A stretch of DNA of 64,000 nt, taken from contig JACDQD010000006.1 in the NCBI GenBank assembly GCA_019843655.1, positions 11,586,034 through 11,650,033 on the forward strand, written 5' to 3'. Positions 22,771 through 34,000 of the stretch are shown piece after piece. How positions within the stretch are numbered: the stretch's first letter is position 1; every line of letters starts with the position of its first letter. Under the pieces are notes generated by a model. That model had not been told where the DNA came from. It did not search any database and saw only the letters and a program-made list of their open reading frames with translations. This DNA comes from Lethocerus indicus (taxonomy: Eukaryota > Arthropoda > Insecta > Hemiptera > Belostomatidae). The translations under genes were made by a program, and so were the position numbers.

Positions 22771-25420
22771 GACCAGCTCATAATATATTTTGACTGTCGG
22801 TATTTTTCTATTTAAGAGGTCGTGATGAAGTGGGTCCCTGTGCTCTATTAGCATTATACAAATGTAACATTGCTTCTCTTAAGTAACCGCTACCCACTGC
22901 TACTTGCCTCTATTGGTAGTAATATAGTTTACACCATCGCAGTCCAGTAGAATACATAGGGGACACGCTGTTGCTATCATTATAAAATCTACAGAGGTAG
23001 TGATAAGAACGAGGCAGTGCAAAAAGGAATAGAACGTTCTTTTTCACTGATCCGTTGTATTTTTATAACGTGAAGTAAATATAGATAGTTAAACAACATT
23101 TTTTTTCCATCGCTCCATATTCATTAGTGAATGTTTCAATCACGTGGAATTAATTTTGAGATAAGCTGCTAAAATATTCGAAAAAATAACATAAACAATT
23201 GTACACGTTGTACACATCCTATTTTGCTAATAAAAGGTTTGGAACGGCAAATTGGTATGCCGAATTTCATCGTAGGCATATCCATTTTTCATAAATTACA
23301 GTATTATTAATATGATTCGTAAAATTGAATATGAGTCTCATTTTTGCTTTTTATTCATCAATTTTATTTATCTGTTTCACAGTTCACTTCATTATTATTT
23401 CCGTTACCATCGTCACTATTCAATTTCTCCATGCATGTTTGGTTTAGTGCTTGCTAGTCTTTTACAATTATCTTCCTTCGCCGCAGGACCTTAACAAATA
23501 AATCAATTGGATGTTGTATACGCTAAGATATGGGCCTGATTATGTTACGCTCACCTGGCGTATCGATTAACGACGAAGTTTCTATTGGGAGGAATGATTT
23601 CTGGTTTGAGATGACCGCTCCTGATTCGTGTAGGGGCGTAGAAGTACCGCAGACAGATAGGACAGGTAGTTCAGTTCTAGCGCGGCGGGTACACCACCCG
23701 TTGCAAACCTGTACCACTTGCCCCACCTTACTGCATGCCTTCTGTTTCCTTCTTCCGTTCCTTTCCTCTACAATTATCGAACCACGTCTCACCTTCTCCC
23801 TCTCTTCAACTTGTTTCAAACAGGACCTGTTCGCGATACGGACCCAGTAAACTGACGGCAACGGTAAAGGAACCAGTACTAATTTACGTGGGTGATTTAG
23901 TTCATTAAAAAAACACGTAGGCCGATATTTGTGCCTAGGTCTGCCAACATCAGGGTTATTCTAGTGACGAAATCTGGTATGTTCCACCTTTCCAAAAATT
24001 ATGACCCGAATCTATTAACATCCGACTCCGTTGAGAAATTGAAAACTGATTTTTTTTCAAATCATATATTGAAGAAAAAGTCTAGGAAAAAGTATAAAAC
24101 GAAGTTTATTACTTAACGCGGAATGCACATTATTAAAAGCCTTGTCTCGATTTTTTCTAATTCGAGGTGCCACTTATTACTCGCCCCTGTGCGTGTTAGC
24201 GGGAAACCAGGCTGTACTATCGGAGGGTGGAAAAGGCGGGCGAAACCTGTCCTTAAGGTAAGCGGCCGCGTGGCCCTGAATAATGACTACTGGATATGAT
24301 GAAACTTCACGACCGTTGAGAAGGAGGAAGCATTGGGCAGGTCCCACCGTTAGCAACACGAGAAGCCCCGGCCTTCTTTCGCAACAAGTACCCCCAACCC
24401 CTGTCTATTCCCCTTCTCTGTTTCTCTACTGCCTCTCCCACTCCATCCCCGAGGGATCAGCCGCCCTTCCTTTTTCACGCCTCATTATCCATATTATCTC
24501 CTCATATCTGCCCCCGTGGATCCCCCAACCTTTTTCCCTATTCCCGTAGTCCGGGTTAAATTTTCCGAACTTACTCTCGGGTATTCAAAGGAACTCTATG
24601 AAGGTCCAGCACCCAATACAAAAGGCGCTGAACGCAGTAGACTATCCTCTTACTTCAGATACACTAATAATATGTCACCGCATTTATATTTATTTATGTC
24701 GAATATCTACTTGCAACAATAACGAGTGCTAAATTATTGGATTTAATGTGTAACCAGGGTTACATACAATAGAAATTATTAAAGTAATTAGAAAGAATAA
24801 GAAATATTTTCATACATGATACAGTTGAGTCGTGCACTCTCGCTTATTTGGTCTGGGACCAGACCGATTTCGGTTCCTTACTGCAGGAGTGTATTTCTAC
24901 GTAAACTGTTAAATAATGTCTGATTGCACTGTAAAATCGTACACTACTGACGTTAACAATATCCGAAACTTGTTTGTACGCAGCAAATAAACGGCTGTCT
25001 GTGTGACTGCTTGTTTGTTAATTGCTTTAATTAACTGCAAAAATAGCGGCCATTCTCTTTAAACTTTCATTGAAATTATATTGAGTATTTGTGTCCAATG
25101 TTCACTCAATTTCTTGTGAAAACCGTAACGACCATATCATTTTCAACAGTATTACTAGGAAACATGAATTTAAGAGTTTTGTATATACTGAACTTGTTTT
25201 ATGTCAGTAGATAAATTAGTGTAGGTGAACCATCAAGTTTAATCAAGTTCTGCTGAATTCATTCTCTGTTATATTTTGCCAAATTCTTAGAATAGATAAG
25301 TTAAATTGGAGTGGTGGGTTGCCGACCTCTTTATTTGGAATAATCTAAGAATTCGTTTCTGCTAGGAAATGGAGAGTTCGATCCACTCGAGATAACGGGG
25401 GCTGTTAGGTTGTTCCGTCT
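22771..25420. other. non-coding stretch, nothing specific recognised
   Basis: Open frames of around 100 codons occur on both strands near 23.5-23.9 kb. They overlap in antisense and show no recognisable domain. A palindrome GGTCTG-GGAC-CAGACC lies near 24860. No repeat family or RNA gene was seen. Confidence 0.4.
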
Positions 25421-25934
25421 AGGGGGATATCGGCGACGTTTGGGCGGTGGCCAGGATGACCGCCACCAATTTAACACCAAAACAAATAAGTATATTTAAA
25501 GGTTAAATCCTGGGGGTGGGGGGGGGGGGTGGTAGAAGGCCGGTCTAGACGGGATAAATAGCTACTTTGTATTTGCTGATCAATAGCAACGTCTTCGCCG
25601 GTGTTCGGGCCCGGTCGTGCGGGCTCGGCTCTGCCCCCGCTCACCGCTCCCCGCCTTCGAGACCCCGCCAGTTTTTTCCAGTCTACTCTCAAAGTCTACT
25701 CCCCCACTCAAGAATTTTCGGACGTTTGAAAATTTGATTCGAAACTCCGGTAGGGTTTTCCCTCCTCGGTTTATCGCAGCGACGGTTTGCCGCGCGGTTC
25801 CGTGGTAAACGTCTAAAATCAAGTTTTCTTCATCCCTCCCGCAGCATGCCAATTAGATATGTGCCTGTGCGCGTGTGTTTAAGTTAGTGTCACTCGTTCG
25901 GTTTTCCGAGTGTCTTTCCCCGACCGCACTCTAA
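25420..25934 (+). promoter_or_regulatory. CpG-rich block ending in a 5' splice site; putative first exon 2
   Basis: This block includes a 12-base G run (25518-25529) and a CpG-dense segment. It finishes with GTGTCACTCGTTCGG, an initiator-like sequence, and the donor CTCTAA followed by GTAAGT from 25935. The short segment of about 45 nt between initiator and donor looks like a non-coding first exon of a plus-strand gene. No TATA box is present and no known protein is encoded. Confidence 0.35.
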
Positions 25935-27200
25935 GTAAGTTTCAACCAGCTTCTGAGCTTTATTATTATTTGTATGAAATCGTTTCGGTAGAATAACCTG
26001 CCCGGTTATAACATTCCTCGAGAGCTAGTTCCACGAGTTAAAAACACTAACTTAAAAAATATTAACGAAATTAGCGCAACAAACACTGGAATGAACCAAT
26101 TCGCAATTTGTTTGGCCCGCACGGTATCGTTCCACATTGAAAAATTTACAACTTTAATAATTATTGTTTTCGAGAGCAACTTTAAAACGGAGATGTTTTC
26201 ATCGCTTTGATAAGGGAAATGGCCTTGACTTATTTATAGAAGTTAGTGCAGATATTTTCCGACAGATGCAATACTGGCATTCTGGCTGCGGTCATGTTCC
26301 AAAATGTAAGGGTGTCAGTGATGAAGGGGAAACTGTTGCGTAACGATTGAAATTATTCGTATTACTAGTTTTATATTCGCATCTATCAAATCCGGTCACT
26401 ATGGTGACGTTTTCTTTTCAGGTGTTTTCGACCTCAGATGTTGCGTAAGCCCCTGTTTGCATTTTATTATATTACCTAACAGACATAATTTTTTATTCTC
26501 TTTCATTTGAATTTAATAATTAAGCCAGTGTTGTAGAGGTGTGCTCAATATTTTTGTATATTTTAATAATAATTAAATGGAACCCCATTTTCAGAATTAT
26601 CCGGGACTCTAAAGAAAGGTCGGTATATAATTCAAACTCAGACAAGAAGATTAAAAATACGAAATACAAGATACATATACATATTTATGTGTATGTTAAA
26701 ATTCGTTTCCTGATTACTTAAATATTGTTAATTACAATTCTTGCATTAACGATAGCTCGCAGTTTTTGAATCGTGTAATTTATACTTCTTAAGTCCCGAA
26801 GGTACTTCCTTGTTGGTTGTCATGACAGCACTTAAATTGTGAAACATATCCTGAACATGAAATGATATATATTTAAACCGATAAAACAAAATGATTAAGC
26901 CGGTGCTATTTATATATGTCCTTATGTACAACTGGTAAACTCTTCCCAGCTGAGCACACACACGCATATGATGAAAGTTATATTAATATTAACCATTGCA
27001 CCCGACTAAAGGATAAATTTAGTGTCAAGAAATCTAGTTGCGAAAGGGCTATTTCTTACCTAAAAACTTACGAAATCCGAAGGTTCCTACCAGGTTCGAT
27101 TCAACGGTATTTTCATTCCTATACACTTCGCTCATTTTTTCTGTGCTAGTTTATTCCGTGGCTGGTTCGATTTGGGATATAATAGTGTGTCACTTCTCTA
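25935..27200. other. non-coding, with a possible 23-nt micro-exon
   Basis: An excellent acceptor (TTTTCTTTTCAG ending at 26421) is followed 23 nt later by GTAAGC at 26445. This pair could be a micro-exon or chance. Otherwise there is no coding signal. Confidence 0.3.
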
Positions 27201-27660
27201 TTCCGTTCGCTCACTTTTAGACTGTTTTGGAAGGGAAACTAACTGATTTTCCTGTGCCATGGGCGGGGGGACTTTTGTAAGTCGACGGCAATATTTTTCC
27301 CCCGAGTCCTCCTGACCCGACGTAAGCAGTTGTCGCCGGCTTTGGTTGCCGGATATAAATCTCAGCGAAATTCACCTGTTGGCCCCCTCCGCTCGGTTTA
27401 GGCTCGGTGTGGAGGTGACGGCGGGGTGGGTGGAGGCGTACATCTGCCAACTTGTTGAGCGCCGACCGTCAAGGAGAGAGGAGGGCATGGCGCCCCCTCA
27501 CCCGCCCCCCCGGCCGGGGCTCCTCCGCCAACCGTCCTCTCCAGTCTTCTCTCCGCAGCGCAATTTCACAATTCTCCCAGACCGGTTCCTAAACCCGGGC
27601 CCCCACTCCACTTGTCGGTGCACTCCACGAGCAGGTGCAACGTTCGAGTCATAATTGTAT
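27200..27660. promoter_or_regulatory. CpG-rich block with a CTCF-like motif
   Basis: A G+C-rich block in which 27487-27500 reads ATGGCGCCCCCTCA. Its reverse complement contains AGGGGGCGC, the core of the CTCF motif known from Drosophila and vertebrates. A CCGCAG acceptor-like site follows at about 27553-27558. No open frame here resembles a known protein. Confidence 0.3.
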
Positions 27661-29490
27661 GATCTTTATAATTTTGATTCTCGGCACCGTCGCCCTCTCC
27701 TATAGCAGTTATTTGGCCACAATTTTTCACAACATTATTATTGCGGATTTCCCGAGGGTTTTAAATACAAGCAAGTGGCGTTATACTACGCTGGGTTCGG
27801 GTGCCGGCATCCGGTCTCTACTGATGATTCTGATGCTGTCGGTTCCTAAATCATCCGTTACAAATGTTGCTTTCAGAATACATTCTGATTACAGCGCGAT
27901 TAAGTTAATCTATTTCGTGCCCGTGTTCATTTCATTGACATTGACAGGACGCCCGACTTGTAAACAACCTGGCACGGTTTTATGTTTCCTTTAATTAAGG
28001 ACAGCTTAAGATAAGCTAAATACGCCGTCGATTCGTGTTCTCCAGCGTGAGTAAACGACAATAGGAGGGCGTTTATTTGATTTTATCGTTATACGTATAC
28101 AAAAAACATTTGGCACAGACGATAACATAGAATCGTCTGTGCATTTGGGTCCCGACTCAACACCTGCGTTTAACTAAGCGTCGTCTGACTTGGTTGAATA
28201 AGGGACAATGCTTTTAACACGTGAACCTAGGCTTCAAATGGCCTGACGCCGTGCTTGAGTGATCTGTATCTCGTAACGGAGTGCGGCAAGATCATGCCCC
28301 AATCAGGAGGTGTCACCGCTGCCGGCTGGTGTCACACAGTGCACGAACTCCGGGCTTATAGCCATCCATCTCTGCTGCCAGATATACAGGAGATTTTCTC
28401 TGTATTTTGGCAGACTTCTGTAATCACGAACTGAATTCCAGGAACTGAGGAATCTGTTACTGAAGTAACAGTATTACAGTAGTACTAACAGTACTATGAC
28501 TGCGCATATGATCAAATAAGCGAGTGGAGACAAAAGAACTCAAGATTAAAACCCGTTAGGAGAATTGGATGATTCCATCCACGTAAAAATTTTACATCTG
28601 AGATTGCAATATATCTAATAAAACGAATCACGATACCTGACGAATTCACTGGAGGATTCCAAGGCAACCACAGGTATGATCGAAACAACGTTATAAAAAG
28701 ATGAGCACGCAGTAAGTGAGATAAGTACGTTGGTCTGCACTTAGAGTACCATCCCGGGTGGACAAACCGCAGACAGCCTCATAATAAACAGGCAGGGATT
28801 TAATGTACCCGTTTACAAAGAAATTATCTGACCGATCCAATGGGAATGATTACACCTCCGAAGGTGAACGAACATCGCTATATAAAAAGAGAAGATGCTA
28901 ATTTTGCTATGTCCTGTAGTTTAAAGGCGATTGTCATTTTTTGGTATGGAGATGGGATAACACAGTGTTGTGGTCGTTACATTTACTAATATCGTAAATG
29001 GTGAATTATATGAATATAAGCAATGTATAGGTTCAAATTATTATTATTTTTATTATTTCCTACCAATGATAAACTGGAATAGTATATTCCATTACATGAT
29101 TATCGATAAAATGATCAAATGATTATTTTTCCATCCACAACAAACGATCAGTCCACGATTTTGGTGAATCCAGGGTCATGGATATTGTACATAGCTGCAT
29201 GGAAGTGAGTCATGTGATGAGCTTTGCTCTTATCGACCCCCCACTGCAGGAGTGCACAGATATTTAGCTGAGCGTCTGGACGTGTATAGCGACCAGTTTT
29301 CCTCGTTTAGTTTTCCTCCCTTCCTCTTTCCTCTCTCCAGCCTCGGAAATATTTAGGTACATTCTTTAATCAAGTATTAATTATTACCTCTGGTCTGTTG
29401 GTAATAATTAATAGTCACTAATTACTGCGGCATTAGTCCGAAGGTAAAACCTGAGCCAGGGTACTCCGGTGTCAAATCAGGGGCACTCGA
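27661..29490. other. non-coding stretch with short perfect hairpins
   Basis: It contains an 11-bp perfect hairpin (28113-28123 with 28132-28142) and an 18-nt palindrome CTGTTACT-GA-AGTAACAG at 28454-28471. No exon or mobile-element frame is visible. Confidence 0.45.
28113..28142. repeat. 11-bp perfect hairpin, 8-nt loop
   Basis: GCACAGACGAT pairs exactly with ATCGTCTGTGC across the loop AACATAGA. The hairpin is flanked on both sides by CATTTGG in the same orientation. It is too short for a microRNA precursor. Confidence 0.6.
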
Positions 29491-29499
29491 AGAGGAGGA

Positions 29500-29770
29500 C
29501 GAGTGTACGGACCATTGAACCGTCTCGAGGAAAACCTTGGAGGGCGGAAAGTGGAGGTTAATTTCCTATTTAATTATTCAACCTCCTCCCCTCTCACCAA
29601 CCCGACCCCACCCCCTCGAGTTAAGTTTTCGCTCCGAGGGTGCTCGGTTTCGTATTTCCAGCGATGGCCGCCTCCGCAGTGGTGTGGGCGGCGTGGAGGG
29701 GGAGTTTCTGTAGGGGTACGAACAGCGGGGGGAGAAGTAATAGTAGTAGTGCAGGAGGTAAAAAAACCGT
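29500..29770. promoter_or_regulatory. G+C-rich block, no gene assigned
   Basis: A G+C-rich stretch with YY1-type GATGGCCGCC at about 29664. A 146-codon open frame crosses it, but its translation is low-complexity Pro/Gly/Arg sequence without a domain. Pyrimidine-rich sequence follows to about 29880. Confidence 0.25.
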
Positions 29771-30266
29771 CTAGACGGCTCTCTCCTCCTCTCTTTCTCT
29801 CTGAAACCGTTTCACAATTCTGTCTCGCTCTCTCGCTGTTTCAATTTCTTCCCTCTCCTCCTCATTATCCCACCCTTATCAGTCCGATAAATGTATTTTG
29901 TTATCCGAATTACGGTATTCGACCGCCCGATATAACAACGTAACCACTTTTTTATACAATTATAATCGTCGAGAACTTCGGTTGTATACAGAAATAAAAA
30001 AAATTACATTTACTGTAATTAAAACGTTTGTTCTCAGACTCCTTGAAAAGCCATTTAAGAAATTTGTTTCTAGTATCTGATACAAATAAAACTTTAAAAA
30101 AATAATTTTTAGTTTAGAATACCTGTTTTGTGGTCTGCGGGGGGTTGGAATACCGTAGATTTCGTTTTTTTTTACTTATCTTTTTATTTTTATCTTACAA
30201 TACTAAGTTCTTACTTGTCTATGAAAGTTTTGTTTTCTCCTTAAATAAGAAATATTAGATATAGCT

Positions 30267-30396
30267 TAACTAACGCCCCCCTGAGTGTGGTGCGGAAATG
30301 TACTGAACTAAACTTCGTTGGGTGCACTTGCACCGATAAACTAGCGCCCCCCGAGGGTGGTGCGGTCATGTACTTGACTAAAGTCCGTTGGGTGCA
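30267..30396 (+). repeat. tandem duplication, two 60-bp copies, period 70 bp
   Basis: Copies at 30267-30326 and 30337-30396 share GCCCCCC, GTGGTGCGG, ATGTACT, GACTAAA-type and CGTTGGGTGCA blocks in the same order. About one in five positions differs. The substitutions lie between the blocks, which hints that the blocks themselves are binding sites. The copies follow one another directly in an otherwise single-copy region. Confidence 0.85.
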
Positions 30397-30976
30397 TATT
30401 AATTAATGTTAGCATTAGCTGAGTCGCGCCACAAGGTATATATAATTGTACGGCTATAACGAAAAACAGTATTTTTTGTAACAGTACAGTGATTGTATAA
30501 TATAAAGCGGGCCTGATGAGACGCATGTACACGTGTTAGTTTGGCCGGAATGAATACAGAAGGGGAATAGGGGGATAGTGCTGTAACCAAGGGGGTGGTT
30601 TGGACGAGTGCGCGGGGGAGGGGGCGCTAACTCCGCGGCTAGACTTGCTGGAAGCAGCGTTAGCATAATCGATGCCAGCCCACAGTCAACTCGACTACCC
30701 TAAACATTTTCCTGATTTTAAAGCCTTGTCACAATCGCAAAAGATCATCGGCATATCATCATCCGTGTGATAATCTGTCTCGTTTACCCTTATAAACATT
30801 TCTCGATGATTAGGGTCCATTGGAAACTGGACCTCCTTGACACGAAGCGACAATTTGATCTCATAAATCTTAAAAGTATTAATAATTTATTAACGTATGT
30901 AATTGAATATTGTTTAAGTTAGTTTTGAAACGTACTTCTTTATTCCCTAACTAAAATTTCATTTGCATTGTTTCAG

Positions 30977-31028
30977 AACCAAGTTTGTGTGGATCATATC
31001 CGAACTGGATTGCAGGAATGTTGGAAAT
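30977..31028 (+). CDS. candidate internal exon (52 nt)
   Basis: TTTGCATTGTTTCAG ends at 30976 as an acceptor, and AAAT followed by GTAAGT at 31029 is a strong donor. All three frames are open across the 52 nt. The readings begin NQVCVDHIRTGLQ, TKFVWIISELD and PSLCGSYPNWIAGM. Since no frame is selected, the segment may be coding or a 5' UTR exon of the plus-strand gene whose other parts are proposed at 55.3 and 63.0 kb. I do not recognise any of the three peptides. The strong paired splice signals are the evidence. Confidence 0.3.
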
Positions 31029-32700
31029 GTAAGTTAGATATTTTATTTATTCCTGAAATCTATGTAGTCGTTATTTATTTCGGTAGTCAAGTAATATGAC
31101 ACATTGTTGTTCAACATAATTGTAGGGATAATTGCGGCCAAATAATTGTATTATTGTTATTTTTAACTCGTGACTAAAGCGGCAAAGTTTAGTCACACAT
31201 CGTTTTTGTCGGATGTACGACATTTACGAGACGAAATCAATTTTCGTCTGAACTGTCGTAATTCCGGATGACTACGCGTGCGAACCTCACGAATATCTTC
31301 CAGGGCACTTGGCTTCATGACTCACTAGGAAACCCCGATCCTTGTTTTGATCTAGGCCTCTCGGCAAATGTCAACTTCACAATTTTATGGGACACGAGTT
31401 GGTCACGAGTATTATGAACACTTGCTGACATTCTGACCGACCCTCGTCATCCAGCCATTATTTACCAACCTCCGTGGCTAATATTTCGTCAAATTACTTT
31501 CTCTGCGGCACAAGAGAAAGTGGAGAATCTCTCGCCATCTGAGCCGGTGCCTAGCTTCTCATCCCGCCGACCCGGTCACGCCCCCATATAAATATGAATT
31601 TAGATGGCACCGGTTAGTTTTTTTGCTAGAATAAAAAAATAGATAAAAAGGACAATTAAATCCAAATTTGGAGTAGATGGCGAATGGGGAGAGTTGTGAA
31701 TACTTATCCCTCATAGTTTACCTCTTTGGAAAACAAATGTGGCAATTGAACATGTATTATGCTCCTTCCGGTTCGGCATGAGGTTCGGTTCGACCATTTC
31801 TCATAACTCAAATTTACCAGGTCTCAGTATTCTATTTCAGGACTCGTTCAGTCTTTTCCCTGCATTCATCCGTCCAAAAGTGATGCCGCCGACCTATCTC
31901 AATTATAGTAGTTTCCATTGTGTTAATTTGGAAATAAAGATTGGTTAATTCTAAATATATGAAGTGAATGAATACGCAGTGAGCGTTTACAAAACAATTC
32001 ACAGTAATACACTGTTTTTTCATCTTTTGAGTACCCGATTCAAAAATTTGGATCTTCGGGTAAGACTAGTGGAACAATTTAGCGACAAATGATTCACGTC
32101 TCCGGTCAACCGCTAACAATTTTCACGTAAAACCGCAAACTTTTAAGAAATCCGTCTTGTAACCGAAGTTGCAGAGAAAGTACGTTCCAGTCGCAACTGT
32201 CGAAGTTGATACAGCTGACGAAATTCCATTTGCAACTGATTTTCTCTTTCTATCGTTTTTTTATTCTCCTCGCAATGATTTCATTGATTCATCAATTGGG
32301 TAACTGATTCACATTTTGTGTAAGCAGCTATTAGTAGCTGCATATTCATAAACTGAATGTTATTTAAAAATCTTCGGCTAAAGTTAAAATAATTTATGGT
32401 TACAATACACATTAATCTATTAAGAATTCGAAGGACCTAAGTCACTCCAATAATATGCTACCAAATACATCACCTATAGTTATAAGGCGACGTGGCCCTC
32501 CATGATCATTCTAAACGTAATTAAATTATTTATTTCTAAGTACAGGCTCAAATTGATAGGACCTGTGTAAGCACATGTAATAATATTATTGGTCGCATTT
32601 CTTCTTAAGTAATGAACAGGTTTTGTCGATGGATCTACCGTAATCTATATCACTCGGGTTTTCCTATTGTCTGTTAAGAGAAATGACGACTCAACAATGG
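31029..32700. other. non-coding stretch, nothing specific recognised
   Basis: High-complexity sequence without repeats, RNA genes or supported exons. The YY1-like AGATGGCG near 31675 is the only motif noted. Confidence 0.4.
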
Positions 32701-33160
32701 CTCCGTTTAATTCCGACGGGCCACCCTGAGGTCGGGCGGCTCCGAGTCAATATTCATATACGAACTAGCGGAGAAGTATTATATTTACAGAGTACTCGTT
32801 GGGGCACTCATAGCCTATTGGGTCGGCCATTGCCGTCACGGGCAGAGGTCTAGTTCTAGGGGGGCCTAGCCCTCCAACATGTCCGCCGGGCCAATGGGGA
32901 GCCGGCACGGAGGGGCCCTGCCCGTGCTAGGATCGTCTAGGAGAAAAGGGAGTGAGAGTGATAGAGGGAGCGCGAGCTAATACCGAAGGGGAAAGGGCGC
33001 CGGGGTGGTGGGCGTTGGGGAGGTGTTTAGTCACGAACTCGCCCTTAACTCTAATCCTCCCCTTAATATTGGGGCTCAGGCTCTCCACCGGCTCCTGTTA
33101 TGACTCCATTCGGCCTTCTTCATTATCCCGCGGCTTGCGTGCTCAGTAATCATACGCGGA
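32700..33160. promoter_or_regulatory. CpG-rich block with a G-quadruplex motif
   Basis: A G+C-rich block. Between 32988 and 33020 five runs of three or four Gs are separated by loops of three or four bases, which satisfies the canonical G-quadruplex pattern on the plus strand. Such motifs are common at promoters. No coding signal is visible. Confidence 0.4.
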
Positions 33161-33499
33161 CGACATACGAAACTTGTATAAAATTCTTTCATAAAGGGCG
33201 TTTTCTTAATAAATAGTGTCTCCCCAAGTATCGCCCGTTCACCCTACACGAAACCTGTTTCGCTCTAGTCATTAGCCTTCTGTTTGTTGTCATAGCATTA
33301 CTGTAGCGCGAACGCCTCTATGTACCGGGGCCAAGGATCGGGTGGCTTTACTCGGAATCGAGACAGAAACCTAGGATAAAGAAGAAATAAATTAGTTCGG
33401 ACTTTAATTTTTAAGAACCACCTGGCAGTATGAAAAAACTAAAGGCAGATCTAAAATACTATAGAAAAGAAAAAATTCTTCACTGACCTCCCCTTAGTC

Positions 33500-34000
33500 G
33501 TAATTAATGTGTATATCAATGAAAAGATGGCGGCCGTTGGGTGACATGAACGATCTTATTGCTCCGTGCCCCGTTGCGATGACCCGTGTGAAATGCTTCA
33601 TCCAGGGGGGTTTACAACCCCAGGTTACACAATTTTCTGGGAGAGGTTTCAGTTCCTCGGCATGGAATTACTTTATGGCTGGCGGAGAACAGCGTATTTT
33701 ACAACTACTTATTTAGGAGAGAGACCCTTCGTCCTAGAATTAGGTAGCGGTTCGGGTGGGGTCGGGGGCGGCCATGCGTGATGGGGGCAGCCAACCAACA
33801 GCTGCTCCGAGGAAATAAAAAACTAGCTCAGCTACAGTTTCCTCCCTGGGAACTCCCCGTCAGAAAAACCAATTAGGGCCGCCGAGGTGGGTCCCCTCCA
33901 ACTGTCTGCCCAAAAGCCGCCCCCGCAGGTGTTCTTTAGCCCCCACTCGGCTACCCTTCCTTCAGATATATATATATATACAGATATATATGTATAAAAT
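33500..34000. promoter_or_regulatory. G+C-rich block with exact YY1/Pho consensus
   Basis: AAGATGGCGGCC at 33524-33535 matches the YY1/Pho consensus completely. Further right are three G runs (33755-33775) and a short TA run at 33965-33980. No exon could be supported. Confidence 0.35.

Noticed and set aside
27635..27994. 119-codon open frame with hydrophobic stretches
   Set aside because: It could suggest a membrane protein, but it lacks a supported start or splice context and resembles nothing known.
29503..29943. 146-codon open frame, the longest outside microsatellites
   Set aside because: G+C-rich low-complexity translation, no domain, no splice context, and composition that makes chance openness likely.
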